A stretch of 64,000 nucleotides of DNA from CALBZG01 sp964486295 (GCA_964486295.1 CAZAMF010000002.1:62001-126000), one strand, 5' to 3'. Shown: positions 8,381 to 17,670, numbered from the stretch's first letter. A program made the numbers and translations. The notes: generated from the letters alone by a model not told the origin.

Positions 8381-9199
8381 ATGATGAAATGGACTTTATC
8401 GGCGGTGGCCATTTTTTTGTTCGTTATATTACTATTTGGTCAAGATGATGATTTAAAGATTTCCACATACCAAATCGAAACTGATAAAATACACGAGAGT
8501 ATCAGGCTTGCTTTGATTACAGATTTGCATAGCTGCGAGTATGGTGAGGGCGAGAGTGAAATTATTCAAAAATTGAGTGAAATAGAGCCTGATGCCGTTC
8601 TTTTTGGGGGCGATATTGCTGATATCCATATGCCGCGCGATAATATGGAGATCCTGATTTCAAGAGTAGCCGCCACTTACAAAACATATTATGTAACAGG
8701 AAATCATGAATTTCGAAGAGGAGATCAAAAAGATATAAAAAATACCTTAGAGGGCTACGGTGTAATAGTGTTGGAAGGGGACTGCAGTGTGCTGAATATC
8801 CGTTCGGATACGATCAATATTTGTGGAATTGACGACTATGAAATTAGTAAACGGAAATTCAGTGAACAACTCAGACAAGCAGGGACTGCCTTTGACGATA
8901 ACAGATATAAGATATTACTGACCCACCGGCCAGAACAGATCAAAAGGTATCTGCAATATGATTTTGATTTAATTATTTCGGGCCATACCCATGGCGGGCA
9001 ATGGCGAATACCCGGTATTTTAAACGGCGTTTTTGCTCCAGATCAAGGATTGTTTCCAAGGTATGGAGGCGGAAAATATGAGTTTCCAGGCACTATATTG
9101 ATAATCAGCCGAGGACTGGCTCGTGAAACCACTCCTATTCCAAGGATCTTTAATCCGCCGGAGATCGTCATCGTCGATCTGGTTGCCGACAATGAATAG
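8381..9199 (+). CDS. Membrane-anchored metallophosphoesterase (YkuE-like)
   Basis: About 272 residues. An N-terminal hydrophobic segment (residues 3-20) anchors or exports the enzyme. The calcineurin-like dimetal core follows in order: ITDLHSCEYG, FGGDIAD, VTGNHEF, LTHRPE and SGHTHGGQ. That motif set is typical of YkuE-type phosphoesterases, often annotated as UDP-2,3-diacylglucosamine or phospholipid phosphatases; the true substrate is unknown. The ATG at 8381 (or 8384) is preferred since the open frame back to TTG 8291 runs through the upstream terminator hairpin and lacks a ribosome binding site. Confidence 0.8.
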   Translation: MMKWTLSAVAIFLFVILLFGQDDDLKISTYQIETDKIHESIRLALITDLHSCEYGEGESEIIQKLSEIEPDAVLFGGDIADIHMPRDNMEILISRVAATYKTYYVTGNHEFRRGDQKDIKNTLEGYGVIVLEGDCSVLNIRSDTINICGIDDYEISKRKFSEQLRQAGTAFDDNRYKILLTHRPEQIKRYLQYDFDLIISGHTHGGQWRIPGILNGVFAPDQGLFPRYGGGKYEFPGTILIISRGLARETTPIPRIFNPPEIVIVDLVADNE

Positions 9200-9216
9200 G
9201 ATACTTGTTCTGCTAA

Positions 9217-10101
9217 TTAGTATTGCTCTAAATATCTCTTAAATATAGCGCAAATTTTGTCGAACTTATAACTTCTTCCTTTCACAAGATTCTTGTTGAC
9301 GAAATTTGCAATATAATAGAATGAAGGGCGCAAGAAGAATCTTAACTCTTTCCGGAAATAAAGCCGCTGTTTGATTGGCTCAAGTACATAACCCATTTCT
9401 GTTTTAAAATGGTCTAATCTGGGGGTTTCTTCAAGCGAACCCAAACCATAGCATACTGGCAGAGGATTTTTATTCTCTGTAAGATAATGCCATGTGAAAT
9501 AATAAGATAACAAGTTGTTCGGATAACAATGCAGCAGCTCAGAGTCTGAATTCTGTATGATCAGTTCTGCCATAGTCTCAGTTTCCAATATTATCGCAAA
9601 AGCAGCAAGACGATCCTCACAATAAACCCCAAGAATATTGACTCCATCAGTTTTAAATAACCCATCACAAATCCTATTCCAGTACTCGACATCCGCCTTC
9701 GGGTCATCTCTCTTTTGACGCTGCAAAGTCAGCAGGCATAATCTATATCCATCTGTCTTTAACTCCTGTAAGCCGACAGGCCGTACTTCACAACATTTCT
9801 CACCTTTTCGAACTTTTCTGCGGACATTTGAGTTTAAAAACTGATAATCATAACCAACCTGCCGGCATACCTGCAAATTGCTTGCAAAACCAAAATTTTC
9901 TAAATTTGTAGGAAAGCGTAAGCCCCATGCTCCCGATTCTTTCAGAAGACCATCCAATTCATCTTTGTCAGGGTCGATCAGCCGGTGATAAGGTATCGAT
10001 ATCAGCATCCCATGTTGGATCTCACACCATTCTGAACTGCGGGATGTATATACCTTAAAGCCTGCATTTTGATAGAAGGTATAGAAGATGCTATGCTCCA
10101 T
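9217..10101 (-). CDS. FemAB/BioF2-type GNAT-fold acyltransferase
   Basis: A 294-residue protein. The middle region (VRRKVRKGEK, then LGVYCEDRLAAFAIILET and NNLLSYYFTWH) follows the pattern of the BioF2-like/FemAB acetyltransferase domain, a double-GNAT-related fold used to acylate cell-wall or polysaccharide components. No signal peptide; cytoplasmic. AGGAGG precedes the ATG. It is divergent from the M28 peptidase gene, with a large inverted repeat in the 196-bp gap. A second protein of the same broad type is encoded at 11716-12717, so the two probably act on related surface substrates (inference). Confidence 0.6.
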   Translation of the reverse strand: MEHSIFYTFYQNAGFKVYTSRSSEWCEIQHGMLISIPYHRLIDPDKDELDGLLKESGAWGLRFPTNLENFGFASNLQVCRQVGYDYQFLNSNVRRKVRKGEKCCEVRPVGLQELKTDGYRLCLLTLQRQKRDDPKADVEYWNRICDGLFKTDGVNILGVYCEDRLAAFAIILETETMAELIIQNSDSELLHCYPNNLLSYYFTWHYLTENKNPLPVCYGLGSLEETPRLDHFKTEMGYVLEPIKQRLYFRKELRFFLRPSFYYIANFVNKNLVKGRSYKFDKICAIFKRYLEQY

Positions 10102-10121
10102 TATCGGCGCCTCCTATATAG

Positions 10122-10161
10122 ATAGTTATATCAACATAATTGTTGATATAACTATATCAAC
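10122..10161. promoter_or_regulatory. Perfect inverted repeat, putative operator between divergent genes
   Basis: ATAGTTATATCAACA (10122-10136) is perfectly repeated in inverse orientation at 10141-10155 with a 4-bp spacer, and a third direct TATATCAAC half-site follows at 10153-10161. The element is centred about 38 bp upstream of the acyltransferase start and about 160 bp upstream of the M28 peptidase. Perfect 15-bp arms with little GC and no T-tract suggest a protein-binding site, not a terminator. Confidence 0.6.
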
Positions 10162-10297
10162 GATGGTTAAGAAGTCAATATGACAACTTCAATATTTGTT
10201 GGATTCAATGATCAAGAAGTGTATAAGTAGAATTAAGATAAAACAGCCATTTTGTGTATTAATGCTTTTTTCATTTAAGGAAGTTGGTGAGAAAAAG

Positions 10298-11686
10298 ATG
10301 AAAAAACGATTTATTGTATTCGGAATTGTTTTGCTTTTATTGACAGTGTTCTTAATCATTCCGCGTTCCGGAAATGAGAATCTTGCGATCGTTCAATCTG
10401 TTAAAGCTATACCCACCAGCTCTCAGGTTATTGTAGACGGAGAAAAGATAGAGTTTCAAGCCTATAATATAAACGGGAACAATTACTTCAAACTTCGTGA
10501 TATTGCATTTATCCTTGATGGTTCTGAAAAGCAGTTTGAAATCAATTGGGATGAAACAAATAACTTCGTTTATATAACAACTGAAAAACCATATACAGCT
10601 ATTGGAGGCGAACTGTCAGTTTCAGACATCGCTGGAATTCAGAGCGCAACAGCATCAACATCTCGCATTTTTTTAAATGGAAATTCGGGGTTCGTTTCTG
10701 CATATAATATCAATGGCTATAATTATTTTAAACTCCGGGACTTGGGAAGTAGAATCGATTTCGGAGTCACCTGGGATAGTAACAGTAATACCATTTTTGT
10801 TAATACTTCTAAAAGCTATGATGATATCGTAAATAATAGCGTATTTGGAGAAATTGCTTATTCTCATGTAGAATATATACATGACAATCTTGGAAGTCGA
10901 ATATCCGGCACTACAACCGAAAAAGATACTGCACAGTACATTCAGTCGGCGCTTAAAGAAGCAGGATATCAAACCGAAAATCTAACACTACAGAGTTTTG
11001 AATTTAAAAAAGACACGAAGACATATTACAGCCAAAATATTATAGCGACTAAAACCGGGAAGGACGAAAGAGAGATTATCATTGGAGCCCACTATGATAG
11101 TGTGGGAACTAACGGTACCGATGACAATGGAGGAGGTGTTGGAACTGTACTTGAAGCCGCTGCAAGATTGATCGGAGAGGAAACACCTTATACGATCAGA
11201 TTTATTTTCTTCGGCGCTGAAGAGAACGGATTTCTAGGCGCAAAATACTATCTGAATTCCCTGTCTGCCGAAGAAAAAAAGAAGATCATAGTAATGATCA
11301 ATCTGGATAGCATTCTGGCAGGTGATCAACAATATGTTTTTGGCGGGAAGTATGCAGAACAAGCTAAGGAAATGGCGGATAAAACCGGGATTCAACTAGA
11401 ACTAAATCCGGCTCTGGATTCCGGAGCATTAACGCCGGACAAAATGGCGGACCATGTGGTGTTTAGAAATGATGGCATCCCCACAATATTCTTCTGGACA
11501 GGAAATTTTGAGATTTCGCCTTACAACGTAAGAGCCCGAACTGAGGTCCTCGGAGCAATTTATCATACAGAATATGATGATTTATCTGTGCTGAATAAAT
11601 ATTTCCCCGGCAGAGTGCATAAAAGAATATCTGATCATTCCCAGATGCTTTACTATATACTGAAATATATTCGTCCTGCTTCATAA
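10298..11686 (+). CDS. Membrane-anchored M28-family metallopeptidase with stalk (copper amine oxidase N-like) domains
   Basis: About 462 residues from the ATG at 10298. A signal-anchor (FIVFGIVLLLLTVFLII) is followed by two tandem repeats of about 65 residues, each with AYNING.NYFKLRD, the copper-amine-oxidase N-terminal-like or stalk module often used for wall attachment in Bacillota. The C-terminal M28 zinc peptidase domain has GAHYDSV, TDDNGGG, FGAEENG, MINLDS and YHTEYDD, giving the expected two-zinc ligand set. It would release N-terminal amino acids or process peptides outside the cell. An open frame extends upstream to 10196, but GGTGAG before 10298 and the signal sequence support the later start. 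Confidence 0.85.
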   Translation: MKKRFIVFGIVLLLLTVFLIIPRSGNENLAIVQSVKAIPTSSQVIVDGEKIEFQAYNINGNNYFKLRDIAFILDGSEKQFEINWDETNNFVYITTEKPYTAIGGELSVSDIAGIQSATASTSRIFLNGNSGFVSAYNINGYNYFKLRDLGSRIDFGVTWDSNSNTIFVNTSKSYDDIVNNSVFGEIAYSHVEYIHDNLGSRISGTTTEKDTAQYIQSALKEAGYQTENLTLQSFEFKKDTKTYYSQNIIATKTGKDEREIIIGAHYDSVGTNGTDDNGGGVGTVLEAAARLIGEETPYTIRFIFFGAEENGFLGAKYYLNSLSAEEKKKIIVMINLDSILAGDQQYVFGGKYAEQAKEMADKTGIQLELNPALDSGALTPDKMADHVVFRNDGIPTIFFWTGNFEISPYNVRARTEVLGAIYHTEYDDLSVLNKYFPGRVHKRISDHSQMLYYILKYIRPAS

Positions 11687-11715
11687 AATCATAGATTGAG
11701 AGGAGAGACAGTGAT

Positions 11716-12717
11716 ATGGAAATTAATAAATATTACGATTTCTCACCATTGAAAGAGAAGTGGAAGATGCTTTATGAGTTGAACGAAGATTTAACCCCAT
11801 ATCAAAGCGATCGTTACGCCCAGATAGCATATTCGAATTATCTTCCATACGAGATTGTACTGAAGGCAAGGCCAGTTTTTTTTGAGATCGTTGATAATAA
11901 TGAGACGATCATGATCATTCCGCTTTGTAAAAATTGGTTCACCAATAAATATTTCGCTTTCGGATATCACGCAACATATGGATATATTGATTTCATATAC
12001 AGCAAAGAGATCAGTGAAGGCAAACTGGAGGAATGTCTTTGCCTTCTCGCACAGGAACTTAAGGGCTGCAGTCTTAGTCTGAATCGTTTGAGAGAGAATA
12101 GTCATCTATGCCGCCATTTGATGGAAAGATATAAACCGAAAGAGACCATAAGTTGTACACATATCGATTTAGCCGCTTCCTATGATGATTATTTTACTTC
12201 AATCAGCAAAAAAACTCGGCAACATATCAGAGTAGCTTATCGGAAGCTTCAGGAAGAAAACAAGGAAGTTTCCCTCAAACTCATCTACAGACAGCCTCTT
12301 TCCGAGGAGGAATTGTCTAGAATGATCGATTTATATGCCGTCAGAAGAAAGTCAAGATATGGTCACAATGAGGGTTTAATATATAAAAATTTCCTGAAGA
12401 AGTTTGACATTTGTTCAATGGCGATGAAAAAGCTGGATAACAGCGCGCATTTTATACTTTATATTGACGGCTGCCAAGTGGCTTTCTGTAACGGATTTAT
12501 ATCCCAGGACAATCATTCTATTATTTTACCGAGATTGGCAATAGATGTTGAATATGCTAGATTCAGCCCTGGGATCCTGCTTCTGAATGAAAGCATCATT
12601 AAAATATGCGAGCTTAGAATTGCAGAGTGTATTGACATGATCCATGGAGAAGAACGGTACAAGTTTGAAATGGGAGCAGAAGCACACTATTCCTATGATT
12701 TTGATTTGAACTTATAA
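11716..12717 (+). CDS. BioF2-like/FemAB-type acyltransferase
   Basis: A 333-residue protein. The C-terminal half contains KKTRQHIRVAYRKL followed by a GNAT-like core (HFILYIDGCQVAFCNGF, then ARFSPGILLLNESI), the layout of the BioF2-like acetyltransferase domain found in exopolysaccharide and cell-wall gene clusters. No signal peptide or membrane helix. GAGAGGAGAG precedes the ATG and the gene begins 29 bp after the peptidase stop, so the two are probably cotranscribed. Likely role is transfer of an acyl or aminoacyl group to a surface polymer precursor (inference from family and context). Confidence 0.6.
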   Translation: MEINKYYDFSPLKEKWKMLYELNEDLTPYQSDRYAQIAYSNYLPYEIVLKARPVFFEIVDNNETIMIIPLCKNWFTNKYFAFGYHATYGYIDFIYSKEISEGKLEECLCLLAQELKGCSLSLNRLRENSHLCRHLMERYKPKETISCTHIDLAASYDDYFTSISKKTRQHIRVAYRKLQEENKEVSLKLIYRQPLSEEELSRMIDLYAVRRKSRYGHNEGLIYKNFLKKFDICSMAMKKLDNSAHFILYIDGCQVAFCNGFISQDNHSIILPRLAIDVEYARFSPGILLLNESIIKICELRIAECIDMIHGEERYKFEMGAEAHYSYDFDLNL

Positions 12718-12734
12718 TATTGGGTTTTTGGTTA

Positions 12735-13439
12735 TCAATTGTATCGCTTCGGCACCATGTAGTCATCACCATAATATAGCCGGAGAATGGTGTCCCATTC
12801 CTTTGGCACGGATAATTCCGTATTTTCGAAAGGGACGCGGATAATTTCATCCAGCAAGGACATTTTGAATACAAGTTTTAAATAAACGAATCGTTCGTTA
12901 CTGAAAAAAGCAAGGTCCGGATTTTCCTTATTTCCAATCTGACTTATTGATTTGTATAGATTTAGCTTCGCCTTCTTGCTGAAGAGTTTCCCCAGAAAGG
13001 CTGTTCCGTAGGCAAAGATCTTCTTCTTGAGAGGATAATTGGAGTACAGGTAATCTGTCTTCAGCATGCCGTAAGCCGTTTTCAGCAGTGCTAATTTGAC
13101 AGTGCGTTTTATCTTGTCTGATGGAAGGGAATCGACCAAGACGATTTCAGTAAAAATATCCGGATTTTGCTTAAGCGTAATAGTGGGCAATTTGTCCTGA
13201 TAGTCAAGTAACAGACCATAATCATCATTATATCTGCCGCTGTTGGCTTCGAACTTGTTGAAATCACTGCGTAGCATCATGATATCAGCATCATTGTCCC
13301 ATTCGATGAAACCTTTTTCCCTGATCGCTCCAAGTAAAGTCCCGCAGGTCAGCATATAGCGAATGTTATCTTTTCGGCTTATTTCTTCAATGGTCTTAAG
13401 GATTTCAAGATATTTGATTTGATCGTTATTCTTGTTCAT
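12735..13439 (-). CDS. LicD-family phosphotransferase
   Basis: A 234-residue protein of the LicD (nucleotidyltransferase-fold) family. The key segment GTLLGAIREKGFIEWDNDAD (about residues 33-52) contains the DxD metal site used to transfer a phosphorylated alcohol such as phosphocholine from its CDP form onto a surface glycan. It is shorter than pneumococcal LicD1 (about 270). The gene directly precedes, in genome order, a LicC-like nucleotidyltransferase on the same strand, which would supply the CDP-activated donor. The actual group transferred (choline, ethanolamine or another) cannot be read from sequence. Last gene of a three-gene minus-strand operon. Confidence 0.8.
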   Translation of the reverse strand: MNKNNDQIKYLEILKTIEEISRKDNIRYMLTCGTLLGAIREKGFIEWDNDADIMMLRSDFNKFEANSGRYNDDYGLLLDYQDKLPTITLKQNPDIFTEIVLVDSLPSDKIKRTVKLALLKTAYGMLKTDYLYSNYPLKKKIFAYGTAFLGKLFSKKAKLNLYKSISQIGNKENPDLAFFSNERFVYLKLVFKMSLLDEIIRVPFENTELSVPKEWDTILRLYYGDDYMVPKRYN

Positions 13440-13466
13440 ACTGAAATAGCCTGCCTTTCGGTTTGC

Positions 13467-14201
13467 TTATCTCTTTCGGATTTTTCGCAGTATTCTCGAT
13501 TCAACTACGATCTGTTTTGCTTTGATAAGATCATTTACGTTGTCGATCTCTGTCCATTCAAACTCGGAAACGTCAACAGCTTCCAACTGAAACTGATCTT
13601 CAAAAATCATATCGACTAGAGCGGTTTCATACCATTCATTATATAACTCATTATTAAGCATGTTTTCAATTTTTGCTCTCAATTGAGCTGCAGCTGTTTT
13701 GTTAAGCTTTGTTATCCCGACATATTCTCCGGAATATTCACGCAGCTCATTGCTCATGACAACGACTTTTCCATATTGTTGCGCCACTTTATAATCGGCC
13801 TGAGTGGTGATTGAAGAATCGTAGAACACAGCCGCCTGATGCTTTGATTCGATAATAAATTGAAGAAGCATTTCACTGATGATCACATCAGAATTGAAGA
13901 TTACGACCTCATCGTCTAAATGTTCTCTGGCAAACCATAGAGAAGCAATGCTATTTGTTACACGATAGAATGGATTGCTGACGATGGTACAGTTGTGATA
14001 TTTTGATAATACTTCTGCGATGCGTTCCTTCTTATAGCCCACGACAACAACAATTTCACAAGTGCAATTGTGGTTTATCAACTCAATAGTTCGTTCAATA
14101 ACCGTTTTGCCATCTGAAATCTGCAGAAGGCTTTTTGGCGAAATATCAGTCAGCGGTTTAAGCCTGGTTCCAAGGCCGGCAGCCAATAGTATTACTTTCA
14201 T
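13467..14201 (-). CDS. LicC-like nucleotidyltransferase
   Basis: About 244 residues. The N-terminus LLAAGLGTRLKPLT is the nucleotide-binding signature of sugar-phosphate and choline-phosphate nucleotidyltransferases, followed by SPKSLLQI with the catalytic Lys, and FNSDV for the metal-binding Asp. Size and pairing with LicD favour a CTP:phosphocholine (or phosphoethanolamine) cytidylyltransferase over a hexose-1-phosphate enzyme, but both remain possible. Start at 14201 is chosen because GAAGGAGG lies 7 nt upstream of that ATG; an ATG two codons earlier is too close to it and the longer open frame has no ribosome site. Confidence 0.75.
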   Translation of the reverse strand: MKVILLAAGLGTRLKPLTDISPKSLLQISDGKTVIERTIELINHNCTCEIVVVVGYKKERIAEVLSKYHNCTIVSNPFYRVTNSIASLWFAREHLDDEVVIFNSDVIISEMLLQFIIESKHQAAVFYDSSITTQADYKVAQQYGKVVVMSNELREYSGEYVGITKLNKTAAAQLRAKIENMLNNELYNEWYETALVDMIFEDQFQLEAVDVSEFEWTEIDNVNDLIKAKQIVVESRILRKIRKR

Positions 14202-14244
14202 ATTCATTCCTCCTTCAGTACTATGTGCGGTGGCAGATAAGTAA

Positions 14245-14787
14245 CTACCATAGCAACAAACCGATTCTATACAAATAGTCTTTTGGCGGGAATACAACAT
14301 TAATGTCAAGAGTCTCTTTCATCAGTGCTATGACATTGACACCGGTCGCTTCAAGCGGTATCCGGGACAGATCCGGGTATCTGCAGCTTTCTTCTGAGCA
14401 GCCATCTTTGCACAGTTTGCAGGAGCCCCCTATGAATGATACCGCCATTGGGCTATTGTTTTTATATAGAATTTCTTCTAATTCAAGCATAGCTCTGTGA
14501 AGAAGGTTAGTTGATTCCACACGGATTATATTGAATTCTTCTTTAGTTCGAAATGGCATTTTACAGTAAACAATTGCCGCGTTGTTGTATTCGTGAAACA
14601 ACTCAAGATAGTCTATTGTTGGGATTTTGGGAGGGCAGGTCCATTTGTTCTTATAGTTTTTGCAGTGGAAGCATTGTAGTTTTACTTTATTTTCAATTTT
14701 TATATTGCTGATATCAACGCTGTTCAATGATAGATATTCCGATTTCTGTGTAACTGCATTTTCTAAAGACGCTAATATATCATCCAT
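14245..14787 (-). CDS. DUF2284 putative metal-binding protein
   Basis: A 180-residue protein of the DUF2284 family. It has C..C..YKNKWTCPP near residues 39-52, the family hallmark, and a second cysteine group GGSCKLCKDGCS...CRYP (about 121-137). Seven or so cysteines in this arrangement suggest an Fe-S or other metal site. DUF2284 proteins are widespread in anaerobes and their role is not established. First gene of a minus-strand operon with the nucleotidyltransferase (44 bp gap) and licD-like genes. Confidence 0.75.
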   Translation of the reverse strand: MDDILASLENAVTQKSEYLSLNSVDISNIKIENKVKLQCFHCKNYKNKWTCPPKIPTIDYLELFHEYNNAAIVYCKMPFRTKEEFNIIRVESTNLLHRAMLELEEILYKNNSPMAVSFIGGSCKLCKDGCSEESCRYPDLSRIPLEATGVNVIALMKETLDINVVFPPKDYLYRIGLLLW

Positions 14788-15080
14788 GCGAATACCCCCA
14801 ATCAGTCGAAAGCAAAGCTATTTATTATCAAAATAGCACCTTTATTTCATACTATCAAGCTGTATTTTCTGCAGGAAGCAACCCGCTGAAGCCCGGATGC
14901 CCGCTGGAGATAGGATTGGTTTCAATTTGCAGTATATATGAGCTCACGTTTTGCATTAATAAACGAAATAAGTCTTCTACCTGACAAGATAATAGAATTA
15001 TTTGGTTGGATTATGAATTTTTAGGGAATAAATATAGAATATAATGAGTAGGTCGATATTGGAAAGGCGGTTATGTGGCT
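14788..15080 (+). promoter_or_regulatory. Divergent gap with promoter region of the exopolysaccharide operon
   Basis: About 290 bp without a gene between the DUF2284 operon (leftward) and the exopolysaccharide operon (rightward). A clear -10 hexamer TATAAT lies at 15040-15045, 36-41 bp before the start of the initiating transferase; no convincing -35 was found at 16-18 bp. I see no riboswitch or other conserved RNA in the rest. Confidence 0.45.
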
Positions 15081-15794
15081 ATGAACGAATTGATTACTGA
15101 AGAAGTCGATAATAAACCGCAAAATAGTCATAATTGTGCTGATGTGACCGCAGATGATTTTTTATCTAATAAAAAGGGCACAATTCTAATAAAGAGAGCA
15201 TTTGACATCATATTTTCAACATTTGGCCTGATTTGCACGGCTCCCATATTTCTCATTGTGGCAATCTTGATTAAGGCAGACTCGCCGGGACCTGTTTTTT
15301 ACAAGCAGATCAGGGTCGGTAAGGACGGCAGAGAATTTTTTATCTACAAGTTTCGCAAGATGCGGTCGGATGTCGGCGATAAAGGTCTGAAAATCACTAC
15401 ATCTAACGATTCAAGAATGACAGACATCGGTAAGGTTTTGAGACAATACAAACTTGATGAACTTCCTCAGATTTGGAATGTCTTGAAAGGGGACATGAGT
15501 ATAGTGGGGCCAAGACCTGAAGTCCCCAACTATGTTGCTCTTTACAATAATGAACAGCGGGAAATATTAAAGATAAAACCAGGGATTACCGATTATGCCT
15601 CCCTTGAGTATTTTGACGAAGGGGATTTATTGGAAAAACAAAGCGACCCCAATCTGTTTTATATAGAGACGCTGATGCCAAGCAAGATAGAATTAAACCT
15701 CGACTATATCCGAAACATGTCAGTGAAAACTGATTTAAGAATTATCTTTCTAACGTTTCTTAAGATTTTCAGAAAGGTAGGTGAAATAAAATGA
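15081..15794 (+). CDS. Undecaprenyl-phosphate sugar phosphotransferase (PglC-like), initiates exopolysaccharide assembly
   Basis: A 237-residue bacterial sugar transferase. After an N-terminal extension of about 35 residues comes a KRAFDIIFS...IKADSPGPVFYKQIRVG core with one re-entrant membrane helix, then FRKMR and DELPQIWNVLKGDMSIVG, the catalytic and phosphosugar-binding segment of monotopic phosphoglycosyl transferases. It would transfer a phosphosugar from a UDP-sugar to undecaprenyl phosphate at the inner face of the membrane. AAAGGCGG (15063-15070) is 10 nt from the ATG at 15081; a GTG at 15075 is also possible. First gene of the locus; its stop overlaps the next start (ATGA). Confidence 0.88.
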   Translation: MNELITEEVDNKPQNSHNCADVTADDFLSNKKGTILIKRAFDIIFSTFGLICTAPIFLIVAILIKADSPGPVFYKQIRVGKDGREFFIYKFRKMRSDVGDKGLKITTSNDSRMTDIGKVLRQYKLDELPQIWNVLKGDMSIVGPRPEVPNYVALYNNEQREILKIKPGITDYASLEYFDEGDLLEKQSDPNLFYIETLMPSKIELNLDYIRNMSVKTDLRIIFLTFLKIFRKVGEIK

Positions 15795-16528
15795 GAACGG
15801 TTATTTTAGCTGGCGGCAAAGGAGCCAGGTTAAAACCATACACGATAACACTGCCAAAACCACTTGTACCGGTTGTAGATGAGCCGATTTTAGAAATCAT
15901 TATACGCAATCTCAGGAAGCAAGGTATTGAAGAACTGGATATCTGTGTCAATCATATGGGACATCTCATAGAATCGTATTTTGGCAACGGTGAGGAGTAT
16001 GGTGTCAAAATCAAATACTCATATGAGAAAAAACCGCTTGGGACTGTGGCGCCAATCAAACTCATCAGCGATCTGCCGGAAAATTTCATTGTAATGAATG
16101 GTGACGTCCTTACTGACCTTTCTTATGAAAATCTTTTTAACGAGCACATTAATAGTAAGGCGATACTTACAATTGCGACTTATCAAAGAGAAGAGAACAT
16201 CGATTACGGGGTGATCCGTATCGACGATGAAGGAACCATCTATGATTTTGGCGAAAAACCTAAAATAAAGCTTGATGTGAGTATGGGAGTCTATGTTTTC
16301 AATAAAAGAGTATTTGATTACGTCCCTGACAATAGTGCGTTTGGGCTTGATGATTTAATGCAAGTATTGCTGAAGAATAAAGAGCTGGTCAAAGCCCATC
16401 CGCATGCTGGTTACTGGATGGATATTGGAAGACCTTCGGATTATGAGCAAGCTAACGAAGACTACAAGTATTTCCTTGAAAAAACTATTGTATACCAAAG
16501 GAAAAAGAAGGAAGGAGTAGTCAGATGA
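15791..16528 (+). CDS. NDP-sugar nucleotidyltransferase
   Basis: A 245-residue protein of the sugar-1-phosphate nucleotidyltransferase family: VILAGGKGARLKPYT at the N-terminus, LPKPLVPV with the catalytic Lys, and NGDVLT for the metal site. The C-terminus ends in G.WMDIGRPSDYEQAN, typical of mannose-1-phosphate guanylyltransferase-like enzymes. Nucleotide and sugar specificity cannot be decided. It overlaps the preceding and following genes by 4 bp (ATGA), so it is translationally coupled in the exopolysaccharide operon and should make an activated sugar for it. Confidence 0.85.
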   Translation: MRTVILAGGKGARLKPYTITLPKPLVPVVDEPILEIIIRNLRKQGIEELDICVNHMGHLIESYFGNGEEYGVKIKYSYEKKPLGTVAPIKLISDLPENFIVMNGDVLTDLSYENLFNEHINSKAILTIATYQREENIDYGVIRIDDEGTIYDFGEKPKIKLDVSMGVYVFNKRVFDYVPDNSAFGLDDLMQVLLKNKELVKAHPHAGYWMDIGRPSDYEQANEDYKYFLEKTIVYQRKKKEGVVR

Positions 16529-17670
16529 ACTGGAAAATACCTTTATTTGATTTACATTTTGAAGATGAAGAGAAGCAGGCAGTGCTCAGAGTCATGGATT
16601 CCAAATGGATTTCTTCAGGCAGCGAAACTATTGAATTCGAGAATAGATTTGCCGAGATGCTTGGAGTCAAATATACGGTAGCAGTGAATAGTTGCACTGC
16701 AGCTCTTCATTTGGCGGTTCTTGCTCTTGGAATCGGAAAATCTGATGAGGTTATCGTCCCATCCCTGACATTTGCAGCCACGGTAAATGCAGTTTATTAC
16801 ACAGGCGCTAAACCTGTCTTTGCAGACATAGTTTCGAGGAAAGACCTGACAATATCCCCTGATGATGTCAGAAATAAGATCACAGACAAGACGAAGGCGA
16901 TCATGGTTATGCATTATGGTGGATTTGCATGCAATATGAAGGAAATTATAGATATTGCCGAGCAGTATGATTTGAGAGTTATTGAAGATACAGCTCATGC
17001 GCCCGGAGCTACTTATGAGGGCAGAAAACTTGGAACTATCGGCACAGTCGGAGCTTTTTCTTTCTTCTCCAATAAAAATATCACAACTGCAGAAGGAGGA
17101 ATGATAGCCACAAATGAAGAGGCTATTGCAGAGCAAGCCAGATTGCTGCGTTCGCACGGGATGACGACATCATCTTATGACAGAGCACACGGCCATGCTA
17201 CAAAATATGATATCAAGCAGGTTGGCTACAACTACCGTCTTGATGACATAAGAGCTTCTATAGGCATAGTACAGCTGGGGAGACTCGCTGAAGATCTTAA
17301 GAAAAGGAGACTGCTCGCATCGTTATATCATAAACTGCTCTCTGATGTTTCAGAGATCACTGTTCCGTTTCAAGGTAAAATACAGGAATCAACAAACTAT
17401 ATTTTCCCAATTGTGCTGAATGAAAACTGCCCAGTAGACAGGGACACCTTTAGACAACTGCTTGAAAACGATTTTGGGATTCAGACTAGCGTTCATTATC
17501 CGGCAGTGCACCAATTTACGCAATACGAGACTATGAGAACTGCTCTTCCACAGACAGAATATGTTTGTGAACATGAAGTGACTCTGCCAATTTATTTTAG
17601 TATGTCAGAAAACGATGTTTGTTACGTTTGCGAAAGTGTGAAAAAAATTCTCGAAAAAAGAAAGGCTTAA
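16525..17670 (+). CDS. DegT/DnrJ/EryC1/StrS-type sugar aminotransferase
   Basis: A 381-residue PLP-dependent aminotransferase. Signatures are SGSETIEFE, NSCTAALHLA, the EDTAHAPGA PLP-contact motif and FFSNKNITTAEGG, whose Lys should form the Schiff base. The C-terminus has SVHYPAVHQ. It would transaminate a keto-sugar nucleotide to an amino sugar in exopolysaccharide precursor synthesis. No matching 4,6-dehydratase was found in the window, so the keto-sugar must come from elsewhere. ATGA overlap with the preceding gene; 23 bp before the next. Confidence 0.88.
   Translation: MNWKIPLFDLHFEDEEKQAVLRVMDSKWISSGSETIEFENRFAEMLGVKYTVAVNSCTAALHLAVLALGIGKSDEVIVPSLTFAATVNAVYYTGAKPVFADIVSRKDLTISPDDVRNKITDKTKAIMVMHYGGFACNMKEIIDIAEQYDLRVIEDTAHAPGATYEGRKLGTIGTVGAFSFFSNKNITTAEGGMIATNEEAIAEQARLLRSHGMTTSSYDRAHGHATKYDIKQVGYNYRLDDIRASIGIVQLGRLAEDLKKRRLLASLYHKLLSDVSEITVPFQGKIQESTNYIFPIVLNENCPVDRDTFRQLLENDFGIQTSVHYPAVHQFTQYETMRTALPQTEYVCEHEVTLPIYFSMSENDVCYVCESVKKILEKRKA

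Noticed and set aside
10196..10297. Upstream extension of the M28 peptidase frame
   Set aside because: It places 34 residues before a clear signal-anchor and lacks a ribosome site; ATG 10298 is better.
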